Positions 41,601-49,880 of a DNA stretch of 64,000 bases are shown in pieces. A model generated the notes under the pieces. It had not been told where the DNA came from and did no database searches. It was given only the letters and a program-made list of their open reading frames with translations. Numbering within the stretch: the stretch's first letter is position 1; each line of letters starts with the position of its first letter. Location: NCBI GenBank assembly GCA_012517765.1, contig JAAYUI010000010.1, forward strand, positions 1 to 64,000. Direction: 5' to 3'. The translations under genes and the position numbers were made by a program. Source of the stretch: Caldisericales bacterium (GTDB taxonomy: Bacteria; Caldisericota; Caldisericia; JAAYUI01).

Positions 41601-43357
41601 CATGTTGCACCGCCATTGGTTGAGTAACTCAGAAGCGTAGTCGGGTTTGCCGTTCCAGAAACATAATTCGTCCCCAGTGGGACACTGTCATAAATGTATG
41701 CATCCTCAAGGGGGTCATTGTTTGGATTGTTGAAGTGCCAGCCAAGTCTGTAGGAGAGCGTTGCGCCTGGAACAACGGTATCCCCGTCATTGTCAAACAC
41801 ACCGTCACCATTTGTATCGACACCTTTTGTGAGGATTGCGCTTCCATCAAATCTCATGCCCCACTTGAGATATAGAATTTCTGTGAGACCAGTAAAGGAC
41901 CCGTCCCCAAAAACAATGTGTGGGGCTGAACTGGAATCGATGCAAAGGAATGGGAATTGCGAGAGGCCTGAACTGTTTGATACATTTATGCTGGCAAAAT
42001 TTCCTGCAACATATGGAAGACCACCCTGTCCATACCATTCAACAAGGTTCCATCTGGCGAACATAATATCAGTAACACCACTTGAACCACCAGAAAACGA
42101 TTCGTTCCAGGTGATGCATGGGTTGCCTGACTGGTCCAGTCTCAAATGTGGATTGAAGGAGACAGTGGATGAAGATCTTGTCACATTTGCATTTGCACCA
42201 GTTGATATATTGTAAAGAAGGCCATTTGCGCCATACCAGTCTGCGGTAGTACCAGAACCCATGTAGTGGGCATAATACAAATCATACCCTGAACCTGGAT
42301 CCTCCTGCCAGGCAACATACGGCCCCTGGCCGACAACATAGGCCATAGAAGGATTTGCAGACGTGCTTGTTGTCCTGCTTATGTTAACGTGCTGCCCCTG
42401 GCTTGTACTTGTTGGCGAATAGGTGCTGTTGCTCAGGGACACCCAGCCGGTGCCAGGTAGATATTGCAAAATCAGAATTTCATAATTGTAGGTCGACCCC
42501 TGCCTGAATGAGTTGTCCCACCAGCAAACAAGCGGGTTTCCGCTTGAATTTATTGCTATGAGATCATTGCCTTCCGATCTCGAATCGCCACTGTTGCGGC
42601 TTACATTTATGTCAGATGGTGGCGTGCCGGCTGGATTGTAGACGCTATTATTTGCACCCACCCAGTTCGAACCACTCCATTTAAGGAACATGACATCCTG
42701 GGCGCCAATGTCGGTGTAAAAGAAATTCGGCCTATTGCCCGAATCAAGGACCATATGGACATAGTCCTGATTTCCTGTTCTTCTGGTGACATTGATGTCA
42801 GAAGGCTGCGGAAGCACCACAGGATTGTATGCCGAACCATTGGCCCCGACCCAGTCACTGCCATTCCACCTTACATAATAGATGTCCCTGTTTTCAGGCG
42901 AACTTGCAACCCTCTCGACCCAGGCAATATGGGGGTTGCCAGCAGAATCAAGCCTCAATATCGGGTTTGTGCTAGGGTTCGAGCTCCTTGAAACGTTAAT
43001 GTCTGCAGGTTGGGTGGTAGCAGACGGATTGTAAACAGAGCCTGCGGCGCCCACCCACAGGGTGCCGTTCCAGCGAACATAAAAAATCTCGTAAGATCCT
43101 GTTGAAACATATGTGAAATCTGACCAGACAATATGTGGGCGTCCAAAACTGTCCAGAACCATCTTTGGAGATCCTGAGTTTCCGGAATTACCAGAAACGT
43201 TTATATCTGAAGGTTGTGTGGGAGCAGAAAAATTGTAGACTGAGTTTGCAGCACCAAGCCAGCCGGTTACTGAAAAAACATTGTTTTTGTGTGAGGGGGA
43301 AACAACAAAAGTAATCGCAACAAGAATGCTCAGAGTCAAAGAAAAAATTTTCTTCAT
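38615..43357 (-). CDS. Giant secreted protein: two seven-repeat propeller-type blocks plus DUF11 and PKD-like domains
   Basis: A 1580-residue exported protein with signal peptide MKKIFSLTLSILVAITFVVS. Fourteen repeats of 55-72 residues follow the pattern VYNPxxxxPSDINVSR, then LxLDSxGNPHIAW, then EIxYVRWNGxxWVGANGS. Seven come first (about residues 30-500). A DUF11-like insert with TKGVDTNGDGVFDNDGD follows (about 510-620), then seven more. This suggests two seven-bladed beta-propellers. After that come further DUF11-type domains (VxVENPTGMYAS, FRVENRGTDPIN, IVVENTGRDMAY) and a PKD-like end with GGTGPYEIRIEWGDG finishing TRKILVK. ATG 43357 follows AGGAGGAATT. Probable adhesin, S-layer or substrate-binding surface protein; function unknown. 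Confidence 0.78.
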   Translation of the reverse strand: MKKIFSLTLSILVAITFVVSPSHKNNVFSVTGWLGAANSVYNFSAPTQPSDINVSGNSGNSGSPKMVLDSFGRPHIVWSDFTYVSTGSYEIFYVRWNGTLWVGAAGSVYNPSATTQPADINVSRSSNPSTNPILRLDSAGNPHIAWVERVASSPENRDIYYVRWNGSDWVGANGSAYNPVVLPQPSDINVTRRTGNQDYVHMVLDSGNRPNFFYTDIGAQDVMFLKWSGSNWVGANNSVYNPAGTPPSDINVSRNSGDSRSEGNDLIAINSSGNPLVCWWDNSFRQGSTYNYEILILQYLPGTGWVSLSNSTYSPTSTSQGQHVNISRTTSTSANPSMAYVVGQGPYVAWQEDPGSGYDLYYAHYMGSGTTADWYGANGLLYNISTGANANVTRSSSTVSFNPHLRLDQSGNPCITWNESFSGGSSGVTDIMFARWNLVEWYGQGGLPYVAGNFASINVSNSSGLSQFPFLCIDSSSAPHIVFGDGSFTGLTEILYLKWGMRFDGSAILTKGVDTNGDGVFDNDGDTVVPGATLSYRLGWHFNNPNNDPLEDAYIYDSVPLGTNYVSGTANPTTLLSYSTNGGATWTPGEPPNGSPAGTLLRWGPYTGSSWKGAGGSNYTSAAASPLPLDINVSRHQTASVSTYSYQSVKLDSRGNPHVAWTRRVSGTYTLRYLRWDPTIQNWVGANGSVYNPTAAQPYDIDFAQNPNIYTTSPSLELDSNDNPHIAYAMTTGLCYMRWNPAISNWVNANGATYTPGTPNTMIAPLSTSTASNFQLELDANDNPHIAYTSIQYGTTDVMYVRFNSSTGNWVCANGVNYVSGAGNERVARTTNLACYQVDLKLDSSNNPHIVYSRAQTTSGSPWDIDYVRWSTAQNNWVNASNAVYNPGTLNANVSRSTGNSSTPCLELDSSNIPYVVWADDTTYGSTEVFIVRLNGTTWAGMNGTVYVPNIAQPSDINVSRTPTATSVCYDFALDNNGLPCVAWRDGVYETGGYSEVHFVRWNSAKTDWVLQDGRTYVPLMQSENISKHRNWDDSIASVIIDWNNNPHITFSSEIFTASSYDLLYIHWQAGPTDLAFNFSVRVDVPFNYQYTPICNSGWFRHKYDQGPIYSNSVCVDVGEIYMRKKAVKADYQHDEMIEFVVEVENPTGMYASNAIINDTFPQELQFVEVVPSGSIAVSGNVITYNAGSIPPFTTLVLTFRFRMKEGYLFGLTPITVTNFSDATTTEFRPVFAQASTAIHKLDYYFEKTATKKEFVTKDKPVFNFRVENRGTDPINYVKIKDMVPDVLVLESCTSPTSPSPAGFMIDVGTLVPGQVFTASATFSINQSKITGEETFIRDNVSECTCMEMPSIRSSVRFSILRPRIEIRKTAESMNVQKNGIAKFVIVVENTGRDMAYNLKINDVFPRELEFVSAQPEGVAGLSNLAWQIAQLQPGEKARFVVAFRVKAGKLPDDGLYVENRATVSADGLPQKSDGASVHIVEKDKGKDLKLDIKWLGIDIKKGEVKSGEEIELQILPEGGTGPYEIRIEWGDGNVSKQYTDGEKTMFKHTYGQTGEMGITITLTDNLARSVRVTRKILVK

Positions 43358-43392
43358 AATTCCTCCTGTAAAAAGAATGCACAAACGCAAAA

Positions 43393-43420
43393 ATTTTATC
43401 GATTTTATAGATGGAGTCAA
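43393..43420 (-). promoter_or_regulatory. Promoter of the giant propeller-repeat protein
   Basis: Minus strand TTGACT (43415-43420), 16-nt spacer, TAAAAT (43393-43398). Start near 43386, leader about 29 nt with AGGAGG. Confidence 0.65.
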
Positions 43421-43519
43421 ATTCGTTAATTTTTATACATGATGTGGGCAAGAAATGATGTATAAATAATTAATTTATTTATAGAATTAACTTTTATTTT
43501 ATATTGCAGATTGAATTTA

Positions 43520-44326
43520 TTATTTATTTTTTATCTCTCTATCAGACCATTCCATATGAATTTTTCTGGATAATTCATCTGGAGAAAGTTTGCCGTCAAG
43601 CAAAGTGGAAATATTTTTAAAATCCGTTTTTACAAAAAATTTTCTTGCTCCATCATCAACACTTGCCTCAATGCCAGACAAAAAACATTTTGTACTTTTC
43701 GAGGCGACCAGAAGCATGCAACAATACTTTGAAAACTGCTTTTGCCAGCCCTGGCACTTTATATAAAATTTGGCATTGTTGTTCTCGTCAATTGTCAACC
43801 CTGAAAACCCCAGTGCCGCGCAAAAAGCAATCATGTCCTGCTTTTTACTGGATATCCCAGCCACGCTCAAAGGGTTTGGAGACATGTTGTATATTTTGTT
43901 CCAGAAAGACCTGGAACTGATTGTCCTTGAAAAAATCCCTTCCACGAGCTCTTTCGAAAAAACCTTTACCTCGCTAAAATCACCAGATTCCAAAATAAAT
44001 CTCACACTGGAGTAATTAAAGCCAGCCTTTGTGACGCACTGAAAAATATCCCTGGCTTTTGACAAGGAAAGAAGGGCCGCCTCTTCCTCCGTTGCAGGAT
44101 TACATTTGAAATATACATCGATGGTATCTTCGCTGGATTTATTCTGGGTTATCCTGCAATCTGGAAGCATTTTGGCAAGCCCTGATAAATCAACAGTTTT
44201 GGTGCCAAGATATGGCGGTGATTTCCCCAATATTATCCCAATTGTAAAAAAAATTGTTATCCCAAGAAAAACCGATAAAAAGGCCAGAATCTTCTTTTTC
44301 GTCACCATCCCCATCTCCACCTGCAC
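43520..44326 (-). CDS. Membrane-anchored protein of unknown function
   Basis: About 264-268 residues. A basic N-terminus (TKKKILAF) and one helix (LSVFLGITIFFTIGIILG) anchor it, probably with the remainder outside. The soluble part is mixed alpha/beta with scattered cysteines (PDCRITQN, YFKCNPA, IQC-like, FYIKCQGW, KYCCMLL). No family recognised. Start is unclear: GTG 44326, GTG 44320, ATG 44314 and ATG 44308 are in frame behind a GGAGGGAGG site; GTG 44320 or ATG 44314 has the best spacing. Unrelated to the convergent or divergent neighbours as far as I can see. Confidence 0.6.
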   Translation of the reverse strand: MQVEMGMVTKKKILAFLSVFLGITIFFTIGIILGKSPPYLGTKTVDLSGLAKMLPDCRITQNKSSEDTIDVYFKCNPATEEEAALLSLSKARDIFQCVTKAGFNYSSVRFILESGDFSEVKVFSKELVEGIFSRTISSRSFWNKIYNMSPNPLSVAGISSKKQDMIAFCAALGFSGLTIDENNNAKFYIKCQGWQKQFSKYCCMLLVASKSTKCFLSGIEASVDDGARKFFVKTDFKNISTLLDGKLSPDELSRKIHMEWSDREIKNK

Positions 44327-44436
44327 CTCCCTCCAGAACCTGTGGTTCTTTTTTGCCTTGTCTTTGTTTTACCTTTATTGTGGATTTCACAATTGGTTAT
44401 AGTATAGGTTGTACAAAATTTCTAGGAGGTAGAAAA

Positions 44437-45420
44437 ATGAAGAGATTTGCAGGAATTCTCGCGATCGTTCTTCTTGCAGGGACACTGCTCTCAGCAATAC
44501 CGACTTCCGCCGCCCCGTCACTGTACGGAGACCTCGGCAGGACGTTCTTTTTCAAACCAACAGCAAAATTCAAGCCAAGCAACGACGTCAAGGCCGACAA
44601 CCATGTCTGGTTCCATTTCACAAACACCGACACCAGGGACCACAAGTTCATTGGTGTCATAACCAATCTTGGACCATCAGACGAGAACAACGATTGGGAA
44701 ATAGTCCAGTATTGCTTCTCTGATGCCTGCTATCCGCCATTGGTCGAGGGCAGGACAAACAGGGAACTCAAACCGGGCGAGAAAGAAGAAATGTCAGCAC
44801 AGTTTGCCCCACACGACAAAAAGTCCAGGGGCAAGTTCGGCATGATGGGAACTGCAAGGGTCGATGTCTGGGCAACAGACAACAAGGACCTTCGCGACAA
44901 GATGTACATCGGCGAAGTATTCATCCCGTTCACCAGGGCCTCGATGATCATCAATAACAAGACAATGAAGCTTGAGAAATGCCTTGAATGGGACCCGGCC
45001 AACAAAGACAGGACCAAGAGATATCCACTCACGGTGACCGATGAAACACTTACTGTTCCACCAGTTCTTCTTGGTGGTTCAACATTCCTCCCGTTCCGCT
45101 CAATGGGTGAAAAGCTCCTCGGTGCAAAGGTCGACTGGGACGCAAAGAACAAGGTTGCAATGTACACAATCGGTGATGACAGGGCATACTTCAAGATGAT
45201 GCTTCCAATCAACAAGAAAGAAGCCACTCTCATCCTCAAGTGCGGCGATGGCACCACCCTCACCGACAAAGTCGCCCTCAAGGTTGCCCCGACAATTTAC
45301 CAGGGCAGCACCGTTGTTCCACTCAGGGGCGTAGTTGAGCTCTTTGGTGGATACGTCGATTGGACCCAGGCCGAAAAGAAGGCCACAATCATCCTCCCGC
45401 CACCAGAAAAAGAAGAATAA
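44437..45420 (+). CDS. Secreted protein with copper amine oxidase N-like (stalk) domain
   Basis: A 327-residue exported protein with signal peptide MKRFAGILAIVLLAGTLLSAIPTSA. The middle region (25-175) is beta-rich with one Cys pair (QYCFSDACYPP). The C-terminal part (about 195-320) has the CuAO_N1 stalk pattern twice: LLGGSTFLPFRSMGEKLLGAKVDWD and YQGSTVVPLRGVVELFGGYVDWTQ, each followed by KKAT-type strands. Such domains are found in surface and cell-wall proteins and are not enzymes. Very strong AGGAGGT site. Ends in a bidirectional terminator; high use of preferred-looking codons suggests strong expression (impression only). Confidence 0.8.
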   Translation: MKRFAGILAIVLLAGTLLSAIPTSAAPSLYGDLGRTFFFKPTAKFKPSNDVKADNHVWFHFTNTDTRDHKFIGVITNLGPSDENNDWEIVQYCFSDACYPPLVEGRTNRELKPGEKEEMSAQFAPHDKKSRGKFGMMGTARVDVWATDNKDLRDKMYIGEVFIPFTRASMIINNKTMKLEKCLEWDPANKDRTKRYPLTVTDETLTVPPVLLGGSTFLPFRSMGEKLLGAKVDWDAKNKVAMYTIGDDRAYFKMMLPINKKEATLILKCGDGTTLTDKVALKVAPTIYQGSTVVPLRGVVELFGGYVDWTQAEKKATIILPPPEKEE

Positions 45421-45453
45421 ATCCAGCCCTTCAAAACTATCATCATCGTATAT

Positions 45454-45484
45454 AAAAAGCCGGCCCTTTTGGGCCGGCTTTTTT
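45454..45484. terminator. Bidirectional rho-independent terminator
   Basis: GCCGGCCC (45459-45466) and GGGCCGGC (45471-45478) form an 8-bp GC stem with a 4-nt loop, five A to the left and T-run to the right. Confidence 0.92.
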
Positions 45485-45507
45485 GTTGTTGTACTCAAAA
45501 ATTCTAA

Positions 45508-46143
45508 CTACTTCCTGAAAGGGAAAACAGGGCATCCCTCACACATTGGTTTTGTCCTGCAATGCTCCTTCCCGAGTCTTACGATTAAAGCGTGATATTC
45601 ATTGAACAGTTTTGGATCTCTCTCAAACTCTGATTCAAAAACAGCCTTCAAATCGTCATAGTCCTGGTCAGGATCAATGCCGATACAGCCCGCAAGTCTT
45701 CTCGTATAGGCATCAATGACAAAGATGGGGTGACCACCAGCGTAAAGAAGGATCGAGTCCGCAGTCTCCCTGCCTATACCCTTGAGTGACAACAACTCAC
45801 TCCTGACCCTGAGCGTCTCGCCATCCAGCATCTTTTCTATTTTGCCGTAGCGGTTTTTTACATAAAGCGCAAAATCCATCAACCTGGCAGTTTTCTGGTT
45901 ATAAAACCCGACGGGCCTGACAAGCTCTTTTATGGTTTCTGCATCGGCGCTGACCATCTCATCGATATCAAGAAGATTGCTTTCCTTCAAGGCAGAAATT
46001 GCCTTCTCCACATTTTTCCAGGCCACCTGTTGTGTGAGTATTGCACCAACGGCAATCTCCCATGGTGAGTCCCCCGGCCACCAGTGCTGTGGTCCAAACT
46101 TGTCAAAAAGGGCCTGATAAACAGGCCCCAACTTATTATTCAT
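45508..46143 (-). CDS. HhH-GPD DNA glycosylase, endonuclease III-related (MagIII-like)
   Basis: A 211-residue base-excision repair protein. Helix-hairpin-helix LLSLKGIGRETADSILLYA and catalytic aspartate in FVIDAYTRRLAG. The catalytic lysine of true endonuclease III (in GVGRKTA) is Glu here, as in monofunctional glycosylases. The opening KFGPQHWWPGDSPWEIAVGAILTQQVAW matches the MagIII/HP0602 type that removes 3-methyladenine. The C-terminal cluster loop has C-x5-C-x2-C (HCRTKPMCEGCPV) and lacks a fourth cysteine, so a [4Fe-4S] cluster is uncertain. Start ATG 46143; 16 nt after the VOC gene. Confidence 0.82.
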   Translation of the reverse strand: MNNKLGPVYQALFDKFGPQHWWPGDSPWEIAVGAILTQQVAWKNVEKAISALKESNLLDIDEMVSADAETIKELVRPVGFYNQKTARLMDFALYVKNRYGKIEKMLDGETLRVRSELLSLKGIGRETADSILLYAGGHPIFVIDAYTRRLAGCIGIDPDQDYDDLKAVFESEFERDPKLFNEYHALIVRLGKEHCRTKPMCEGCPVFPFRK

Positions 46144-46159
46144 GATATTTGGCTTCTTG

Positions 46160-46528
46160 CTAAGATTGTTGTCTTGGCAGGCTCTCGAAAAGATTGATTG
46201 TGTTGCCATCAAAATCTTTCAGGACAGCAAAAAATCCCACGCCGGTGATTGGCATCTTGCCTTCCACAATTTCCCAGCCAATCTCTTTCAGCTTTGGCAA
46301 CTCCACATTGATGTCCCCAACAATGATGTAAGGAAACATGTTCTGGTTTGGCATCGGTTTTTGTGATTTCATGATTCCACCGCCAATACCCTGCTCGTTT
46401 GGTGGCATAAAAAGCATGTAGTCCTCGCCCCAATCTGTGAACTTCCAGTTGAATGGTGCATAGAACTTCTTGAATTTTTCAAAATCGGTCGTGTAAAACT
46501 CCAGATGTACTATATCTCCGGCTGGCAT
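46160..46528 (-). CDS. VOC (glyoxalase/bleomycin-resistance) family protein
   Basis: A 122-residue protein with the beta-alpha-beta-beta-beta fold in two halves: IVHLEFYTTDFEKFKKFYAPF-type opening, then FPYIIVGDINVELPKLKEIG in the second half, and GFFAVLKDFDGNTINLFES at the end. Metal-ligand positions H (VHLEF) and E (LFES) are plausible. Substrate unknown; often detoxification. ATG 46528 follows AGGAGGTATCAA. Probable operon with the MagIII-like gene. Confidence 0.85.
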   Translation of the reverse strand: MPAGDIVHLEFYTTDFEKFKKFYAPFNWKFTDWGEDYMLFMPPNEQGIGGGIMKSQKPMPNQNMFPYIIVGDINVELPKLKEIGWEIVEGKMPITGVGFFAVLKDFDGNTINLFESLPRQQS

Positions 46529-46587
46529 TTGATACCTCCTTTTCAAATTTAAAAAATAGTGATTTTCAAAACTGAAATTGATTCTAA

Positions 46588-46612
46588 CAAAAAAAGGCGC
46601 CCTCGGGCGCCC
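46588..46612 (-). terminator. Terminator of the comB-aldehyde dehydrogenase operon
   Basis: On the minus strand GGCGCC-CGAG-GGCGCC followed by seven T (A-run at 46589-46595). Lies just after the aldehyde dehydrogenase stop. Confidence 0.85.
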
Positions 46613-46620
46613 TCATACTC

Positions 46621-48102
46621 CTACTTATTGTCTATCTGTGCCTTCTGGACATGCCCGGAGAAATCAAAAGTAACGGTTTTCCACTCTGAGAAGGCATCAA
46701 GCACCTGCACGCCACCCTCACGATGGCCGTTGCCTGTTCCCCTCGTTCCACCAAATGGTGTCGAGACCTCCGCGCCGATTGTTCCAGCATTGATATAAAC
46801 AAGGCCAGTTGTGATGTCTCTTGCGGCAACCATTGCGTTGTTCACGTTGTTGGTAATTATCGCCGAGGAGAGGCCAAAAGCCGTGTTGTTGTTGATCTGG
46901 ATTGCCTCTTCAAGTGTGTCAAATGGGATTATTGTGGCAACTGGGCCAAAAATCTCTTCCTGGCAGACCCTCATGTTTGGAGTGCAATCAGTGAAGAGGG
47001 TCGGTTTGTAGAAGGAACCCTTTGCAAGCTCGCCTTCTGTGGCATTTTCTCCACCAACAAGGAGCTTTGCACCTTCATTTTTGCCAATCTGGACGTACTC
47101 GTCAATCTTGCGCCTTGCACCCATATTGATGACCGGGCCGACATCTGATTTGAGCCCGTGGCCCAGTTTCAGCTTCGAGATTGCCTCAATCATCAATTTC
47201 TCAAACTCTGCCTTCACCTTCCTGTGGACAATGAGCCTCGAACAGGCAGTGCAGCGCTGGCCAGTGGTCCCGTATGCGGACCAGATCGCAGAATCAACCG
47301 CAAGGTGCAGGTCGGCATCGTCCATGACGATGATGGCGTTTTTTCCACCCATCTCAAGCGAGCTCCTCTTCAAGGTCTCGCCACAGACAGTGGCAATCCT
47401 GCGGCCAACATCGGTCGAACCGGTGAAGCTTATCATCGAGATGTCCTTGTTGGCAAGGATCGCCTCTCCAACCTCACCGCCGCCACCCAGGACAAGGTTT
47501 ATGACGCCAGGGTAATCTTTAAGGCCAGCATCAATCAGGGCCTCAAAAATTCTCACCATGCACCTTGGTGTTTCGGTTGCCGGTTTTACAACAACGGTAT
47601 TTCCACAGACGAGTGCTGGTGCTATCTTCCATGTCGGAATGGCTGTCGGAAAGTTCCAGGGTGTGATAAGACCACAAACGCCGATGGAATCCCTCACCAC
47701 ATAGATGGTCTTGTTTGGCATTTCAGACGGAACAGTTTCCCCCCTGAGCCTTCTGCCTTCACCACCTATGAGGTTGAACATGTCTATTGCTTCCTGGACG
47801 TCGCCCCTTGCTTCGGCTATGACCTTGCCCATTTCGCAGGTCAGCTCCCTGGCAATGTCTTCTTTGCGTTCTTCTATTATTCTGGCCGCTTTCATCAGAA
47901 TATCGCCCTTCACGGGGGCCGGAACGAGTCTCCACTGCTGGTGGGTCTTTTTGGCTGCAGAAACGGCTTCATTGACATCTGCGGCACTTGAAAGCGTTAC
48001 GGTCGCAAGAAGGTCACCATTCGCAGGATCATGGTCCTCGAAGGTCCTTCCAGTAACAGAATCCTTCCACATTCCATTGATGTAGTTTTTTAAATGCATC
48101 AT
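46621..48102 (-). CDS. NAD(P)-dependent aldehyde dehydrogenase
   Basis: A 493-residue ALDH superfamily enzyme. Catalytic C284 in [11 protein letters not shown], general base E250 in LEMGGKN, N150 in ITPWNFP, K173 in VVKPATETP, and EEIFGPV near the C-terminus. It resembles the semialdehyde and glycolaldehyde/lactaldehyde types more than acylating ones. Start ATG 48102 (a second ATG follows) after AAAGGAGGAGGGC, 13 nt after the lipoprotein gene, so it is the last gene of the comB operon. The substrate is not evident; a C2-C4 hydroxy or keto aldehyde would fit the neighbours. Confidence 0.92.
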   Translation of the reverse strand: MMHLKNYINGMWKDSVTGRTFEDHDPANGDLLATVTLSSAADVNEAVSAAKKTHQQWRLVPAPVKGDILMKAARIIEERKEDIARELTCEMGKVIAEARGDVQEAIDMFNLIGGEGRRLRGETVPSEMPNKTIYVVRDSIGVCGLITPWNFPTAIPTWKIAPALVCGNTVVVKPATETPRCMVRIFEALIDAGLKDYPGVINLVLGGGGEVGEAILANKDISMISFTGSTDVGRRIATVCGETLKRSSLEMGGKNAIIVMDDADLHLAVDSAIWSAYGTTGQRCTACSRLIVHRKVKAEFEKLMIEAISKLKLGHGLKSDVGPVINMGARRKIDEYVQIGKNEGAKLLVGGENATEGELAKGSFYKPTLFTDCTPNMRVCQEEIFGPVATIIPFDTLEEAIQINNNTAFGLSSAIITNNVNNAMVAARDITTGLVYINAGTIGAEVSTPFGGTRGTGNGHREGGVQVLDAFSEWKTVTFDFSGHVQKAQIDNK

Positions 48103-48115
48103 GCCCTCCTCCTTT

Positions 48116-48793
48116 TTAGAATTTCATGGTTGAGACAATATTTTCAAGCATTTCCCTATCTGCATTGCCAATAGACCCTGACACAACCGATATTGAGTAG
48201 AACTGTGTGGCCACTGCATCGACAAGTGGCCTCTGTTGCCCGTAAACGACCCACATGATCGCACTGCCAGGAAATTTCAGTACCGGCGCATCAAGGATGG
48301 CCTGGCAGGCATCATATTTTTTGTCACCAATCTTGTGGGCCATTTTCTGGTAGTCTTTTACTTCGCCATCATAAAAAGTCATTCTTGGAAGGTCTATCCC
48401 CTGCAGGCCATACCTCGTAGTTGAACCCTTCATGAAGACAACAAGTGTTCTTCCACCGATATTCAAATCCTGGTATCTATAATCACCAAGTTGGAGTGCT
48501 GGCAGCAGATCGTCCATCTTCTGGTCTTCTGGCCAGAAAACAACCTCCATGTTTGCTTTTACGAGATCAGGCGTGCTGTCCCTGAACTTCAACACTTGGG
48601 ATTTCCAGCCTTTCGGCACAAAAAAGCTGACCTGGTCAATTTTATATGCTTCCATCCCGGGAACACTCTCGGCACCACCAGTGACAATTTCCGTGCCCTT
48701 ATCGTTGCCATTGTCTTTTTGATCAGGGCTAGCACTTCCGCCGCACGATGCAAGCATCAAAACACAAAGAACTACAAGCAATATTTTCTTCAA
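48116..48793 (-). CDS. Lipoprotein of unknown function
   Basis: A 225-residue lipoprotein with lipobox LMLASC after a basic start LKKILLVV, then a G/D/N/K-rich linker and a compact mixed domain (VSFFVPKGWKSQVLKFRDSTPDL; VEVVFWPEDQ-like; DREMLENIVSTMKF). TTG at 48793 is the start: GGAGG lies 7 nt upstream, overlapping the end of the FeS subunit gene. Function unknown; located in an oxidoreductase operon. Confidence 0.7.
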   Translation of the reverse strand: MKKILLVVLCVLMLASCGGSASPDQKDNGNDKGTEIVTGGAESVPGMEAYKIDQVSFFVPKGWKSQVLKFRDSTPDLVKANMEVVFWPEDQKMDDLLPALQLGDYRYQDLNIGGRTLVVFMKGSTTRYGLQGIDLPRMTFYDGEVKDYQKMAHKIGDKKYDACQAILDAPVLKFPGSAIMWVVYGQQRPLVDAVATQFYSISVVSGSIGNADREMLENIVSTMKF

Positions 48794-48794
48794 A

Positions 48795-49880
48795 CTATAC
48801 CTCCAGAGCTTCTTCAAGCAGTTGCCAAATGTCCTTACTCTTGATCTTTCTTCCGGTTCCCTTTTCCTTCTCTTCCCTGGAGCAGGCAAGGGCCGCTCTG
48901 AAAAGCGTGGATTCACAAGTCGGGCAAATGGTTGTTATGTAATCGGCGCCAGTATCCATAGCTTCCCTGATCCTTCTTTTCGCCGTCTCCTTGACTGTGT
49001 CGGTCGCTGTGGCCTGAAGGCCACCGCCGCCTCCACAACATTGTGAAAATTCCCTGTTGAGCCTCATTTCGACAAGCTCATATCCAAGGGCTTTTATTAT
49101 GTCCCTCGGCTGGTCAAACATTCTCTCACCCCTGCCAAGATGGCATGGATCATGGTAAGTAACCTTGGAGCCAGTCTTTTTTATCTGGGCATTCGGGAGG
49201 AGCTCTCTGATCAGCTCGGAGGCATGGACCACCTTGGGCAATTTGTAATATTCGCGGAGCGTGAGCGTACATGATGGGCAAACGGTTATTATGGTATCAT
49301 TGATGTACGGGCCATAGACCTTCATAAAATTTTCTCTGGCCTTTTCAAATTCTTTTGCGTAGCCGGTATTGTAAAGGGCATTTGCACAACAGGTTTCCTC
49401 GACTATCCTGGGTTTGATGCCAAGCTTTGTGAGGACTTTGACTATCCTTTCGGTGTCAGTCGGCCTGTCCCTGTATGAACAACCCAGGTAAAGTGTCACT
49501 TCGCCCTCAATTTTTGTCTGCCTGCCAGAGCCAAGTGGGTCACCTTTTTCTATGATGTTCTTGGCCACAAGGTCATTGCCTGGCATTGTAAAGCCTGCCT
49601 CTACCAAAGTCTCTCTTAAAGCTTTGAAGATATCAACATTGTGAAGGGCGCACTTTGCCTCGCACCAGCCGCACATGGCACAGAAAAACACAGATTCTGC
49701 AAGCTCCTGGGAGAGTTTTATTTCGCCCTCTAAAAGCCCTTTTGCCTGCATCATCTTTCCCCTGGAGGCAAAGCTCTCGATGAGCCCGTCCCTGTATGTG
49801 GGGCACTCCTGGGTGCAGAAACCACATCTGGTTCTTACACAGGTGTATATGTCGTCTTTGAACTGTTCCAGTTTTTTCAT
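48795..49880 (-). CDS. GlcF-like iron-sulfur (CCG domain) oxidoreductase subunit
   Basis: A 361-residue electron-transfer subunit. Two [4Fe-4S] motifs are CVRTRCGFCTQECPTY and CAMCGWCEAKCALH. Two cysteine-rich CCG domains follow: LGCSY, EETCCANALY, CPSC; then YHDPCHLGRG, SQCCGGGGG, CPTCES. This is the architecture of glycolate, lactate and glycerol-3-phosphate oxidase Fe-S subunits that hand electrons from a flavoprotein to quinone or a hetero-disulfide-type acceptor. ATG 49880 overlaps the stop of the FAD subunit gene (ATGA), so the two are partners. Confidence 0.92.
   Translation of the reverse strand: MKKLEQFKDDIYTCVRTRCGFCTQECPTYRDGLIESFASRGKMMQAKGLLEGEIKLSQELAESVFFCAMCGWCEAKCALHNVDIFKALRETLVEAGFTMPGNDLVAKNIIEKGDPLGSGRQTKIEGEVTLYLGCSYRDRPTDTERIVKVLTKLGIKPRIVEETCCANALYNTGYAKEFEKARENFMKVYGPYINDTIITVCPSCTLTLREYYKLPKVVHASELIRELLPNAQIKKTGSKVTYHDPCHLGRGERMFDQPRDIIKALGYELVEMRLNREFSQCCGGGGGLQATATDTVKETAKRRIREAMDTGADYITTICPTCESTLFRAALACSREEKEKGTGRKIKSKDIWQLLEEALEV

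Noticed and set aside
47158-47991. Open frame opposite the aldehyde dehydrogenase gene
   Set aside because: It mirrors ALDH codons and has no recognisable domain or start signal.
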